From Pseudoneurospora amorphoporcata (taxonomy: Eukaryota; Ascomycota; Sordariomycetes; Sordariales; Sordariaceae), in the NCBI GenBank assembly GCA_033297205.1, contig MU859095.1, forward strand, positions 1 to 64,000: a DNA stretch of 64,000 nucleotides. The letters are read 5' to 3'. The notes beneath the pieces were generated by a model. It worked only from the letters and a program-made list of their open reading frames with translations, was not told where the DNA came from and did not search any database. Shown piece by piece: positions 33,324 to 45,501 of the stretch. The first letter of the stretch is position 1; every line of letters begins with the position of its first letter. A program made the translations under genes and the position numbers.

Positions 33324-36129
33324 GGGTGCGTACTACCACCACCGTGGATGCTTCCGTGGATGCCACCAGCGAAATGTCCTCCTACTGAGGGGTTGGTGTG
33401 TTGGATGCTTCGTTGGTAGTGGGATTGTTGATCGTGTTGATGTTGATGAGAATTGGAGGGGTTGGGATCTTCGTTGTCGTTGTTGGTGGTGTTGTGATTG
33501 TTGTCGTTATCGTGTGTAGTGTCATCCCCAGAGTCACCACGGGGTATGAGACCGAATAGTTGAGAAGAGCTTTCTGTTCTTCGAAGCCGGTCCTGCATCT
33601 CTCTCTTTTCCAAATAGGCCAAGGCCGTGTTGAGTAGGGACTTGGCGATGAGCGAGTACTGGGCGGCGTGCGCGTCGGCTTCGGCAAAGTACTCGAGCGC
33701 GGCGATGGAGGCGCGGCAGTACTTTTCGATGATACGACCGAAGCCTCCCAGAAGACCTAGTCCCAAGACAAGAGAAGAGGCAAAGAGCCATGATCTAAAT
33801 CGGGTAAGATAACGGCGAGTGGTTAAAGGTGGGGGGAAGCAAACTGCAAAACGGAAACTTACACAATGACGGGCGCCCGCCGAGTCATCAACCCTCTTTG
33901 AATCAGATCCTGGATAGGATCGACCATCAAGCTAGCAGCATCAATGCAAGCATCCGCCAGTTTAGATTTGCCAGATGTCACCAGCCCATCTTTTGCCGTG
34001 AATGCTTCCGTCGGATACCCCTCCGCCAGCCGTCGCCTCAGTTCAACCATGAGGAACGGCCTCGACACCAGAATCACCGCATAATAATACGAAGCTAGCA
34101 CCTGACAAGCTCCGTTAGCCATTGCCCCCGCCGCCGTCAACCCTCCTTGCTGGTCCGACGGTAGCGGTGTCTGCCTCGGACTTGGCCGTCGCTCCTCAAT
34201 CACCCGCTTCAGCCGCTGCAACCATCTAGCCGACCACTCTCTCAGCTCCCTCGAGATGCCCTCCGTTAGCTGCGGCGAGATTTTCCGTCTCGAATAAACC
34301 TCCAGCACAATCCCCTCAATGATCAAAAATATCTGCGCCGACCCGTTCAGCAGACAATCCCCACCAGCCTCTGGATCCGTCTGTTCCCGCCCCTCGCCGT
34401 CTACATCGTGGTACAGAACCGTGCAGTCGACGTCGCTGGTCGCGGGCGGCCGGCCCATGGACGTGCTAAGAAACAGGTCTACCACGCGCAGGCTCTTCCA
34501 CAGCCGATCGCGCTGGCGATGGATTTCGGGACTAAAACGTGCGTTGACCTCGGTGCGGTGGATGCCAATACTGAAGGCCGAGCGCGCGGCGATGCCGAAG
34601 AAGATGAAGGCCCCGTTGATTTGGCACGCCCCTAGCATGTAGAGCGTGATCAGAATGAAGGACTGCACCGAGGCTAGGCCAAGGTTGCCGGTGAGATTGG
34701 CGAAGGCGAGATCGCGGGCGTGGTCGAAGTAGGCTTGGGCGATGCTTTCGGATCCGGAGAAGGAGGATCCCACTTCTGATGGGGAAGATGATGATTTAGT
34801 GTTGGTGTTGTTAGTGGTGTTCTTTTGAAAAAGCAACCCAATGGCGAGGACGAGGTAGAAGAGGGCGGACGTGGCGTCTCCTCCTGGTGGTACGCCTCCC
34901 CCTCCTCCTCCACCGCGGAGTTGGGCAGCCCAAGAAGTGATATCTTCAATCAACTGTCTCGGTTGCTGTGGCTGATCATCATCAAAGATATCAATGAGTC
35001 CCGTCGTGCTCTGAAAGTAGGCCGTAACAGCCGGCTCAATAGTCGACATCTGGACGAGCGGAGGTCCTGGTCCAAATCTTCCGCTACGCCCATCACCACC
35101 ACTATAACCAAACCCACCATACCCACCACCATTGCCGCCACCTCCAGGGAACACAGCACCACCAGATGTCCTAGGATGATACGAAGCGTTGTTATTCTCC
35201 AAAGCCGAATACCCGCTATTCTCGGGCGCGAAGGCATCTGCATCAATGCGCGAGGTGATCAGGCGCTGGACGGTGCGGAAGAAAGAGAGCGGGGCACAGT
35301 CGCCGATGAAAATTAGTTTGCCTTGAGGGTCGACGAGGAGACGGCCCTCGCGGGGGACTTCGGTTTCTTCGTTGTGGACTTCTGCGCCTGGGCCCGGGCC
35401 CGGACCGGAACCCGCATCGGGTTGCTGTGGTTGTGGTTCCTGTTCTTCTTCTTCTTCTTCTTCTTCTTCTTGATTTTGTTCCTGTTCCTGTCCCCGTTGG
35501 TGAGCAGCATCGTACTGGTTCCGTTGAGGTCCCTGCTGTGACTGTGGTCGTGACTGTCCGGACGGCGACCCTTCTCCTACACTGCGTGCGCCGCGGGCTG
35601 CCCCAGGTAGAGACCTCCGACTTAGAGTTTGCGACTCTTCCGTCACCAGAGGTGGCGATTCTTTGCGGCTGCTCCTGCTCGAGGTCCTGGCATGTGGAGA
35701 GCCCACTGGCGCTGAATGAGCAGCACCAGTATGACCCCGAGATGGCGATATTGATGGCTGCGGTGATGCCGCCGAATGTGGAGCGCCGTCTTCAATGCCG
35801 CCAGAGCTGCCTCTAGCACCTCTGCTTGTCTGGGATGCTTCTTCCTGAACTCCTCCCTGTATTCCACTCAACCTAGAGGCGCGCGGCCTCCGCTGTCTCG
35901 GAGGCGAGTAAACACACAACGAGGGAAGTCTCCGGCTCAAACAGTAGCTGCATGGCTTTCCGCCGTTGCACTTGACCTTGCGGCGTTTGCAGACATCACA
36001 GGCGTTGGCCACGCGCGGGCGCGCATACGGAATGAGGCTACCAACATGCCGTTCGCCATGTTCCGAGGCAGAGGAGGCAGCTGCCGTTCGAGCTTCCATC
36101 GATCCAGGTCCCGCCTCCCACGGTCTCAT
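32933..36129 (-). CDS. Zn2Cys6 fungal transcription factor with polyglutamine
   Basis: Two exons (36129-33863, 33794-32933) give 1,042 residues. A zinc binuclear cluster near the N-terminus has cysteines 44, 47, 54, 60, 63 and 72 (CX2CX6CX5CX2CX8C) and a basic KRRKVK linker, so it binds DNA in the nucleus. A long disordered, serine/glutamine-rich region with a glutamate run leads to a central fungal transcription-factor homology domain (ALFYLVLAIGLLF, SVQSFILITLYMLGACQ, SIGIHRTEVN, SLRVVDLFLSTSMGRP). The C-terminal exon has a run of about 18 glutamines, all CAA, and histidine-rich stretches that may act in activation. The 68-nt intron at 33795-33862 restores the frame. I do not recognise the regulated pathway, and no neighbouring genes suggest one. 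A second in-frame ATG lies at codon 11. Confidence 0.9.
33268..33323 (+). repeat. (GTT)n trinucleotide repeat encoding polyglutamine
   Basis: About 18 pure GTT units, read as CAA on the minus strand inside the transcription factor's second exon. Purity of the codon run suggests recent slippage and strain-to-strain length variation. Confidence 0.95.
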
Positions 36130-36791
36130 TCCATTGATGTATGTGCGCCGCCGTTCGTGAAATTTTTGTGTTGTGTTGAGGTGGGTTCAAAGAAAGTTGG
36201 TTTCTAGTGTAGAAGAAGAGGAATTCGCGCCAAGAATGCCAGCCTAATGCGGAGGGCATGGTAGTGCATTGTCAAAAGAGGGCTGGCTACCAATGACGCT
36301 CGAGAGTCATGACACCAACTATAAGGCAAAGTGGAGGGAAGACCCGAGGATTTGATAAAAGTGCTCGTTTATCTGATGAGGAGAGGAACGGAAAAGACTA
36401 GGTACAACTCCAAAGTTGTGGGGCCGTCGGTTGATACACATTTTCTGCCGTGCCTAACCGGGCTCCCCGTCAGCCGTGGGCTTACCCTCTGGAAATTGCC
36501 CTCCTTCACGTCGTGATGGTCTTTTTCCAGATACAGGATGCGCTCTGTCTATATGTATATCCATCACTGGCTTCCCACATTGTGGGGGCAAGGAAGGAGG
36601 TGCGGTGGGATTCCGTTGTTTCAGCAGGCACCCTACTTGGGGACATATGTGGTGTTTGTCACTGTAATTTACCTCTTTGATTCCCTTTTCCCATCATAAG
36701 CATCATCTCTTCCCCTTGAACCATACTTTCCTCTACCGACTCTGGAATTTATACATAACGTACACTACCCATCACATCCACCTCTAAACTA
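36130..36791. other. Intergenic between the transcription factor and mdm20
   Basis: About 660 bases, with the promoter of the transcription factor and the 3' end of mdm20. No gene seen. Confidence 0.4.
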
Positions 36792-39700
36792 TCACTCCAT
36801 CTTCACCAACCCCCACCCCTTGACCCCCTGCCCCCAACTCTCCACCACCTTCCCAACCCACTCCTCCGCCCCCTCTCGTCCACCAACCACGTCCTCCACC
36901 GCCTTCCGCACCTTCTCATCTCCCTCCTCTTGACTGCCTTCCGCAGCACCAAAAGTCCAATCAAGCATCTTATCCAACCAACCTCCCTGGCCCAGCGCCT
37001 CCTTCAATTTCTGTATATGTCCCTTGACCTCCGTCACCGTTTTAGCCGCCATGGCGTCCAGCGCCTTCAGCTCCGCTAGCCCGTCCTTGTGCAGCGTGCT
37101 CTTACCTGAGCGATCGCGGGCCAGCTCGCGGTCGTTCCAGGCCTGCACGAACGCGGCGCTGTGCCGCATCGCCAGGGCCGTCTCCCGGACGTAGGACAGC
37201 GTGTGCATGTCGCTGAGGGAGTACAAGGTTTCGTCTACGCCACCCTTGGAAGCAGTGGAAGAAGAGGTGAAGCGGGTGTGCAGACCGGTGAAGGCGGTGC
37301 GGATGGACGAGGTGATGACGCTCATGGTCTCCGCCGGGTACGGCTCGGCACGAGTGGTGGAGAGCGCGGTGAGTACGGCTGCTGAGAGGAGGGAGACGAC
37401 GGTGTAGTAGGTTGCTTCTGGCGAGGTGAGCGCGGCAGGGGTGGTAGGACGGTGAATGAAGCCGGTTAGCGAGTTGTTGAGCTGCGAGAGCGTCTCGAAG
37501 GTGTAGGCACGCTCCTTGATGGAGGCCTCGCTGGGCTTGTAAGGGCGGTGATCCTTGGGGGGCTTGTGGTGGATAAGGTCGAGATATTGCTCGGCTAGGA
37601 ATGAGAGGTGGGCGCGCTCGTTCGAAAGCTCGGGACCGATACGGAGGAACTCCTGAATGGGAGGACCCTCAGGACTCTCGAGGTTGACAAAGGAACCGTA
37701 GTCGGTCTTGTTGAGTATGGTGGTCGTGTCATCGATGTTTTCTAGGAACATGTTAGTTTTGTTTAGGAGAACTTGACCAAGGCAGACGTACCAGTGAGCG
37801 CCAAATCGCCAATCTCACATTCGATCTTTCCACCAAACGCACGAGTTGCCCGTCGCTCCTCCACAATGGACATCATAAGCGTGCAGCTTCTCCGCAGCTT
37901 GCTGTCGAACTCGGTCATCTCCAAGATACTGCTATAGCTCCCAGAGCCGAACGCGTCCCAGATCCGCAAAGGGCAGCTGCTGTGCAGACTATTGTTGTAG
38001 TATGACCGCAGCGGCTCCATCAATGGGCGGGTACCAGTAAACAGGCCTGGCGACAGGCTTGATATCCTGTCAAAGAATAGAGGGCTGAGAGAATCCTGGA
38101 TAGTGCGCTTGACATCCAGAGGAGTCCAGATCTGGTAAGCATAGGAAGCGCATCCGAGGAGGAGGTAGAGTTGGGCCAGGAGAAGGCGCAGCGCGACATC
38201 GCCAGGCGTAACCTTTAGTTGGGTATCCAGGACAAGGACCGCCTGGAGGAACAGCGATGGGTTCACATCCCGCAGCGGTGCCGGGGCAACATCGGAAGTG
38301 CGAGGACGCAAGCCAGAAAGCTTGAGGATCGAGTTACCCATGACAAGGGCCAAGTCAATGCGGGGGTCCTTGTCGAAACGGGGAATTACTGCCAACAGCT
38401 CAGAGTCGTCGACGATCTGTTGGTATATTTGGGCGGCCTCGGTAACCACGCTCCTCAAGCAGTTCTCGCATGGTAGAGACGTAAGGTTGGAGCACAGACG
38501 GCATTGGTATGGCTTGTCCTGCTCTTGGCCGTCCGCCACAGATGGGTTGTGAGAGAGTGTTTGTGTGCAAGTGGTGAGGAGGTACCGCAGCTTGCAGATT
38601 AGTGACTTGAGGATAACCTGACTGGACTTTTCGGACTTCTACATATGGAGATGGTTAGCAATATGTTGCCAATGTCAAATGATGTGAAAAGGGAACTCGC
38701 CTCTTCAAGCATCTTGGGAAGGACCTCCTCCATGAGACCCTTGACCTCGTCAAAGCTGAGTTCTGCAACAAAGTCCTTGACATCGTCAAACGCAGACAAC
38801 TTATCAAAGTAGCTGTCCAAGTACAGGCCGATTTGGATAACTCTCGGGGTCAGCCCTGACTCGCTACCAGAGCTTCCTGGTGCTGTAGGCTGACGGAACG
38901 CAGTGTCGAGGAGGGCGAGAGCAATGTTCTTCTTGTACATGGCGGTGTTGGTCTTGAGCGCAATGAACTCTTTGAGGATGCTCTGCACCTCGCCAAGGGC
39001 AGTGTCGTGATCCTTGGACTTGCTGGCAGCCAAGGCGAACTTCTTCCACACCTTGTAGTCACAGACGGAGAAGGTCGGTGTCGCACCATCAAGGCCCAGT
39101 CTGAGAGCTTGACGGCAAAGGTCATAGATCCGGTCCCATTCGCTCCACGATTCATAGGCGTTCAGCGCTTGGTAGAACAGATCCTTGCGGCCCTCCTTGA
39201 GTTGGGCAAGAGGTCCCAGTTTGGAGCTCTCCATGCGGCTGATGAAGTCTTCCTTGGAGCCATGGGAGAGCATGACACGGTAATAAAGAGAGATTTCCTC
39301 TTCTTGAAGCAGGCCTCGATCTTTAGGCTCGACTTTCTCGGACTAAAGCAGGGGTTAGACACTGTCTGGCTGACAAGGTGTGATCCAGTAAGGAGCTCTA
39401 GGGACAACATACGTTTTCAGTATTATCAGCCGCCCTCTCAAGTTGCTTCACTACAAGAAGGCTGTACACCTTTTTGCTGGCTTCACTGCACTGGGGGCTG
39501 ATCTGAACATGTCAGCTGTGGGTACTCGTTCCTCAGGGTATAAAGGGGACTCACTGAAAGGAGGTAGGTGAGAGTAATGCTCCAGAACATGTATTGGCGG
39601 TCTCCCGAATTGGCAAAGGCCTTATCCAGAGTCGTGGCAATCTGCTGAGCGCTCACAAGATCCCAAAACTCCAAGCAGGACTGAAGACACTTCACGGAAT

Positions 39701-40133
39701 ACTTGCTCTTGGGGTTCGCCTTGACCCAGCGGGCTCTGAGGGGGCCCAGCGTCTCGGCATACTCGGTGTCGTAGAGATAATCTCGAGCAGCCCACTCAAG
39801 GAGCTCAAGAGTGTCATAGTCAGGCACAGCCTTGGACTTGACGAGCTCGTCGATGGCGATCAGTGCCGTACACCTTTCTGTGGTGCCATCAAGCTGCGAC
39901 TCGGCAGCGATTCTGATTGCCTAATGGGAAATAGTGAGTGACTGGACTGATGAGACGGTAGTGTGAGGCATATCATCATGAGTATATACCTCGTAGTAAG
40001 GGTCCTTGAGAGTTTTGAAGCGCTTGTCGGCCAAACGAATGACGGTGTTCCAGTTGCCGTCAGTGAAGGCGGTCTGTAGCTGGACGTCGACGCTGTTTTT
40101 AAGGGCTGGGCGCCCATATCGTCCATATGACAT
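36792..40133 (-). CDS. mdm20: NatB N-terminal acetyltransferase auxiliary subunit (Mdm20/Naa25)
   Basis: Six exons (40133-39990, 39920-39555, 39502-39413, 39342-38701, 38638-37792, 37741-36792) give 1,012 residues, the expected size for Naa25. With catalytic Naa20 it forms the ribosome-bound NatB complex that acetylates proteins starting Met-Asp, Met-Glu, Met-Asn or Met-Gln; in yeast it matters for actin cables and mitochondrial inheritance. The N-terminus (RPALKNSVDVQLQTAF, then GNWNTVIRLADKR) and successive TPR-like helical repeats match the family. A block with CRLCSNLTSLPCENCL sits mid-protein. Introns are 50-70 nt with CTGAC/CTAAC branch sites. Intron 4 (38639-38700) has a GC donor (GAG then GCGAGT), the only choice that keeps the frame. 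No membrane segments, so cytosolic. The catalytic partner is not in this window. Confidence 0.9.
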
Positions 40134-40766
40134 TGTTGGTATTTACCTGCTTGTTTGCTCAGTCTTGGCGTTGGAAAACATAAAAGATTGGTGGCCAAAA
40201 AGGTAACGAAGAAATAGAATGAAAGATTGAAAGAGGCACCGTGACCCAAAGACTTGGCCGCTTGCACTGCACTTTGGTGTTGACTTGGTAAGTTTGTCGA
40301 TTTAGAAGGTTGAAAATGCTGTACGCACTGAATGGGTGGCTCGTGCGGCGGAGCGGATGTGGTGCTGCAGTGATCGATCGGGCCCGAACCCCGCCCTGAC
40401 CGAGGTGAGTGGCTCCGTCGTTACCGTCAATAACCATCGTCATATCGGCTTTATTTGATGTTTACCTTGAGCATCTCCCCTGCCCCTTTTCTAGCAATTG
40501 CCGATTCCAGGACCGTCATATACCCCCATATCGTTCTCTATTCCTTCCTTGCTCGTCTCTGATGAACGACTAAACAGGCACGCCCGTCTTCCATATCCTA
40601 AACGCCTACCCATGCAGAAAATGCTTTACAATGACTATGTGTACAAACGCGGTGAACCAATGTCGCCCGCGTTGATCTTCTTCTTTCCTCTTGCTCCCAT
40701 GCTCTTTATAGTACTTGTTATATTCCTGGCTCTCATTGTCACATGCTCCCATCGAGGACTGGTGGT
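40134..40766. other. Intergenic between mdm20 and cox23
   Basis: About 630 bases holding the mdm20 promoter and cox23 3' UTR. A + strand frame at 40498-40770 with a hydrophobic end looks spurious. Confidence 0.4.
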
Positions 40767-41234
40767 TTAGGAGAGCGCAACCCCCTTCCTCTTCTGTTCC
40801 CGCCTTTTCTCGATCTATATCCCCAGTGGTCAACCCGTTAGCATATCTTCCACGTGTTCGTTTCGCATGCCACCCAATCCGGCAGAGGAAGTCGGAGGAC
40901 ACCACTACTAACCCATTGCTTCTTGCAATTCCTATACGCCTCAAAGTAATCCGAGCACATGGTCCGGTCTCCTTGGTTGCGGTGCAGACACTTGATACTC
41001 CGTTGCGCGGCCTCATGGCACGGATCGAAGTATTCACTTCTGTTCTTTCTGTATGTTTCCTCTCAATTGCCTGGTCAGCCGTCTATCCTTTCTTTCTTTC
41101 CATTCACTTCATAGGCCCTGCGCGGTCAACATCGCCCACCCATACTGCCGCCACTGCCCCTAGACATACCCTTCGAACTTGTTCTTGGTCTCGTCGTTCC
41201 ATGGCTCCTTGCCTCCGCTGCCAGCTTGCGCCAT
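40767..41234 (-). CDS. cox23: Cox23, twin CX9C cytochrome c oxidase assembly factor
   Basis: A small gene of three exons (41234-41170, 41039-40913, 40814-40767) encoding 79 residues; no exon is long enough to stand out as an open frame. The protein starts MAQAGSGGKEPWNDETKNKF. Exon 2 encodes the diagnostic CHCH fold: YFDPCHEAAQRSIKC gives the first CX9C pair and CSDYFEAYRNC the second, followed by KKQW; the tail is IEKRREQKRKGVALS. Twin CX9C proteins are oxidised by Mia40 in the mitochondrial intermembrane space, and Cox23 helps copper delivery and assembly of complex IV. Introns of 130 nt (41040-41169) and 98 nt (40815-40912) have GTATGT and GTTAGT donors, and the second has a GCTAAC branch site. 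All phases close. The neighbouring mdm20 is unrelated in function. Confidence 0.92.
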
Positions 41235-43928
41235 CTTGACTATGTTCTTTTGTTTCGGCGGTTTCTGGTAGCTCGGCTACGGTCGAAGCGAAGGATTGGT
41301 ATGGCAGTCGTTGATCGTCGGTGGGGTCCTTGTCTCGGAGCAAGGATACGAATGTCGTGCAGGAGTAGGAACAGTACCGGAATAGGTCGAGTTGAAGTTG
41401 AAGTCGTGGATGTCGGCGCGGTTCGGGACAATAATGGAATTGGAAACTGACGCGCGCGCCGGCCGGCAACGGGAAGCCGAAGGGTGTAATGCACAGGCCA
41501 GTTCACCGCGGTGTGGGCTGTCGTGGTGGGGTCGGGTGGTCTCCCGCCGCGTCCTTAACTTCAGGTTGTTATCGATAGGGAAGGGCCTCTCGCATTAGGG
41601 TTAGGGGTAAACGAGTGCTTGACATGGAAATGATGATGGCACTTTGGAACCCCGTGGGATTCAAGACCTGACGAGCAAGCGTGTGATTGGTACTGTTCAC
41701 CTTCATATACATCCTCCGTTGTTGAAGATCTGTCCCTTAACTCCAAAATCCTTCCCATTAAGCCATGTGTGGGCGGATGGTTCCTCTGGCATTCGTTCAT
41801 CAACCTGCTCATGTATCGAGAAGCCATCGACTATGCATATGTAGGAACGACATCACATATCCCTAAGTTGACATGCTCGATACAAACAGCGGAAGACATT
41901 GACGGTCACAATCCAGTATCTGTTACCTTGCATTCAAATCTCCGTCATCAGGTCATGTGAATGACCATGGCTATAAGTATCAGAAGTTCAAAACAGCCCG
42001 AAGTCGTAGAGTGACGAGTGGCCCCCCCGAGAGGTTGACGAAACTTATGTTGATATAACTCAACCTGCCATCGCAATGACAAAGGAACCCAGTCAACGGG
42101 ATTCCTCAACGATGCCAGGGCCCAACATGTGAAAGGAACCGGCGCCAACAGCCACGCACGGTCGTGTTTCTAAAAGAGCACTGTATGGCTTAACCCCATG
42201 AAAACATCTTTTACCCTGTTGCCTACCTAGGCTTACCTTCGATGGGTAGACGACCTATATACCTTAGGTATGGGAAAGACGTTGGTGGCCATCACCCTGT
42301 GTTGCCGTACTGCCGAATCTGTTCGTTGAAAGCCACCACATGGCTTCAAGTTGTGAGGTCCACCTTCTTCAGCCCGTCGAGGTCTCGAGGGTTTAGGTTT
42401 TTCTGTAATTGAGTTCGTCAAACTCCGGGGTGTGGCAATGAATGGAAGCTGTTGTTGAAGTTTGTTTGGAAGATGATGTTGACGGAAGGAAGCTCTTGGC
42501 CAACTTGCCAAGAGAGGAAAACGCGGGAGTAGCAGCACAAGTGGGTCAGAAATACGAAAATACGAATGCGCTAGTAAGTTTCAGGGTAAGCTGAGTGGAA
42601 GTTGTATCGGGCTCCTGAGGCTCCAGGTTGGTGGTCGATGTCGCGCACGTTGAGGCGGAGTCTGTAGTGGGGTTCCGAACATTTCCCATTTCCCACCGAG
42701 CAGGGTCTCACATGGCTTCAATTCAAATTGACATCCGATCCCATGGGTTAGAGACAGGCACCTGGCCGAGGCTCCCGTAGAGGAGAGGGGTAAAAAAAAG
42801 GGGTCTATAGGGGCCACCTAAGAAGTAAAGAAGAGTCGACCGATATCAACAGGCAACGATGATTACTGCATAGGAGAACCAACAGAAGAAGTGGAAGAGA
42901 CAAACAGGAAACTGAAACCGAACATGGAAGTGGAATTTGATGGGCGTGATAGACAGTCGCGACAGTGATGCCCGGCCTTGTTTGTACTGCCACTCTTCAT
43001 GCTCCGTTACGTAGTTCAACTGACTACACCAAAACCATCTCAAAATGAAGTATCAGAATAATTTATTGAAACCAACACTGTTGAAGTCGTCGGTTTGGTG
43101 CAATAACCAGACCTATGGACATAGGACACAACACGACCGCGCAGTCAGTCGGAAAATGGATGGCCGAAAAGGGACATCAAAGGGACCGGGCCTGCCTGCA
43201 GTGACCAACGCCGCCCGGGTCAGCTTTGCCCAGAACATTGCCAGTGGGGCGCATTGCATCCGTCCGATCCCCAAGTCGCTGTTTTGGTGCGCATGTCTCA
43301 TTGGACGCATTCAGAAGTGGAGCGTCTGATGTCGCCCAATTCGCTCTCCTTTCTCTGGCAAGCCAATCCTGGCCCAGTGTGAACGCCCCCTTCGGCCCCT
43401 TCGACGGCGCACTCCAGAGATCCAACTCGGTTTTTCCTTACGTCAGGTCAGCCCGGGGATAACTGGGGGCAGGGGGGACGAGGAGGAGGAGGAGGAGGAA
43501 AAGGGTTTGTTGCTTGTTGTTGTTGTTGTCGTTGTTTCTCATCTTCTTAAAAGTCGTCAAACCGCCCGTGTCCACCATCGCCGCCATCGCCGCCGCCGCC
43601 ACGGACCACAGTCATCTAATTACAGGGTGGAGGCCACAACCCATACAAGTCTACAGGGAACTGGAACTTCTACTTGTACAAGGGAACTCCATCGATCCCG
43701 ACGAACGCCAATCTGGGACCCCTTTGCCTTTCCATCTTCTTCTGGCTTTCATATCGGCTGTCCCTCGCTCAACCAAATCGATTTCCCCATGCATTTGTTT
43801 CTACTGTAAATCGGCATCTATCTACGTACCTACGCAAACATACATACAATATTATCGATTTCGGAGGGTCATATCATTGGTTGTGAAACGCGCGTGTATG
43901 GAATTGCAATACTAAGTCAACCCTCGCC
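41235..43928. other. Intergenic between divergent genes
   Basis: About 2.7 kb with the promoters of cox23 (left) and the GH76 gene (right). It contains two telomere-type repeats (TTAGGG twice) at 41595-41606, and GGA and TTG simple repeats around 43480-43535. No supported gene. Confidence 0.4.
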
Positions 43929-45501
43929 ATGCTTTTTACAACCAAGATCGCTGGCGTAGCACCGTTGCTGCTCGCTGCTGCTAGCAATGTATACGGCGCA
44001 ACAACACTCCAAGTCAACCTGAACGACACTGGTCAGTACCACTTACATATCTCGTCTTGTTTCTCGACGTCATCGGTCACTGGATTTATGGTAGCTAATC
44101 TCGGAGAACAGCATCCATAAAAACGGCGGCAAAGACTGTCGCAAAGAATCTGATATCATACTACTCTGGCAACCAACCTGGACAAACCATCGGTATTCTT
44201 CCTGGTCCCCCGCCAGCAGGACCATACTACTGGTGGGAGGCTGGTGCCATGTGGGGGACATTCATCGACTACTGGCATTACACTGGCGACGACACATACA
44301 ATGCCCTAGCCAAGCAGGCCCTCGTCTTCCAAGCCGATCCGCCTCAGAACAGTTTCATGTCGCCCAACTGGACTGCCTCGCTCGGTAACGATGATCAGGG
44401 TTTCTGGGGATTGTCTGCCATGCTCGCCGCCGAAGTCAACTTCCCCTTGGCTCCTGGCGAGGCTGATTGGCTTGAGATGGCCCAGGCCGTCTTCAACACT
44501 CAGGCTGCCGACGACCGCCATGACGACGAGTGCGGTGGAGGTTTGCGCTGGCAGATTTTCCACTCCAATGCTGGATATGACTACAAGAATACCATCGCCA
44601 ATGCCTGTTTCTTCAACCTCGGCGCAAGACTGGCACGCTATACCGCTAACAGCACTTACTCCGATTGGGCCGAGAAGACTTTCAACTGGATCAGGGACGT
44701 CGGTTACATCGACAAGAACTGGAACATCTACGACGGTGGTCATGTCCCCCATAACTGCACAGACATCAACAAGGTCCAGTGGTCAGCTAACGCAGCCATC
44801 GTGATTCAGGGTGTCGCCATCATGTACAACATGGTAAGCTCTTTGCCAACAACTCTAGCGAGTACCAGTACATGACCTTGAGAGCTAACACACCCTATCT
44901 ACAGACCGAAGATGCTGAAAAATGGGGGAAACCTCTTACCGGCCTCGTCGACCGAACCCTCGAATTCTTCTTCCCCAAGGGCGTCATGGTCGAACGCGCC
45001 TGCGAGCTGACCGACAGACTCCTTTGCAACGTCGACCAGCACTCCTTCAAGGGCTACCTCCTCCGCTCACTGGCCACCGCCGCACTCATGGCGCCCGGTC
45101 TCGTCCGCGACCCCATCATCAAGACCTTCAAGACCAACATTGAGGGTGTCATCGACAGCTGCCTAGCCGACGGCACCTGCGGCTACCGCTGGAACGTCGG
45201 CAAGTACGACGGTGACATGAACAACGGCCCCGCCGGCCAGGAGATGAGCGCGCTCGCGGCGTTCTCGACGTATCTGATCACCGAGGAGCAGGCCGTGATT
45301 AAACCCTTGGTTACCAACAGCACCGGTGGTGAGAGCCGCGGTAATCCCAATGCGGGAGAGAAGCCGGCGACGCTCATGTCCATGTCGGAGCTTACGGGGA
45401 AAGACAGGGCGGGCGCGGGAGTGCTTACCGCGTTTGTGGTGTGCTCTATCCTCGGAACGTACTTCTTTTTGGCCACCGGGATAGGTGAGCGTCAGAAGTA
45501 A
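43929..45501 (+). CDS. GPI-anchored GH76 mannan endo-1,6-alpha-mannosidase (Dfg5/Dcw1 type)
   Basis: Three exons (43929-44031, 44112-44833, 44905-45501) give 473 residues. A signal peptide (about residues 1-23, ending NVYGA) and a hydrophobic C-terminal tail (LTAFVVCSILGTYFFLATG) fit a GPI-anchored surface protein. The body is a glycoside hydrolase family 76 domain: YYWWEAGAMWGTFIDYW, NDDQGFWGLSAMLAAE, CGGGLRWQIF, YKNTIANACFFNLGARLARY and NIYDGGHVPHNC. The NDDQ-type aspartate pair is the family catalytic motif. Dfg5/Dcw1 enzymes attach mannoproteins to the wall by acting on alpha-1,6-mannan and GPI-linked glycans; fungi usually have several paralogues, so I give no symbol. Introns of 80 and 71 nt have GTCAGT and GTAAGC donors. 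Several N-glycosylation sequons occur. Confidence 0.92.

Noticed and set aside
40498..40770. + strand frame of 90 codons with a hydrophobic C-terminus
   Set aside because: Lies between mdm20 and cox23, overlaps the last codon of cox23 on the other strand, and shows no conserved feature.
42233..42538. Minus-strand frame with an arginine-rich, presequence-like N-terminus, ending at a possible GTAAGC donor
   Set aside because: It begins at GTG, not ATG, no upstream ATG was found and no family is recognisable.
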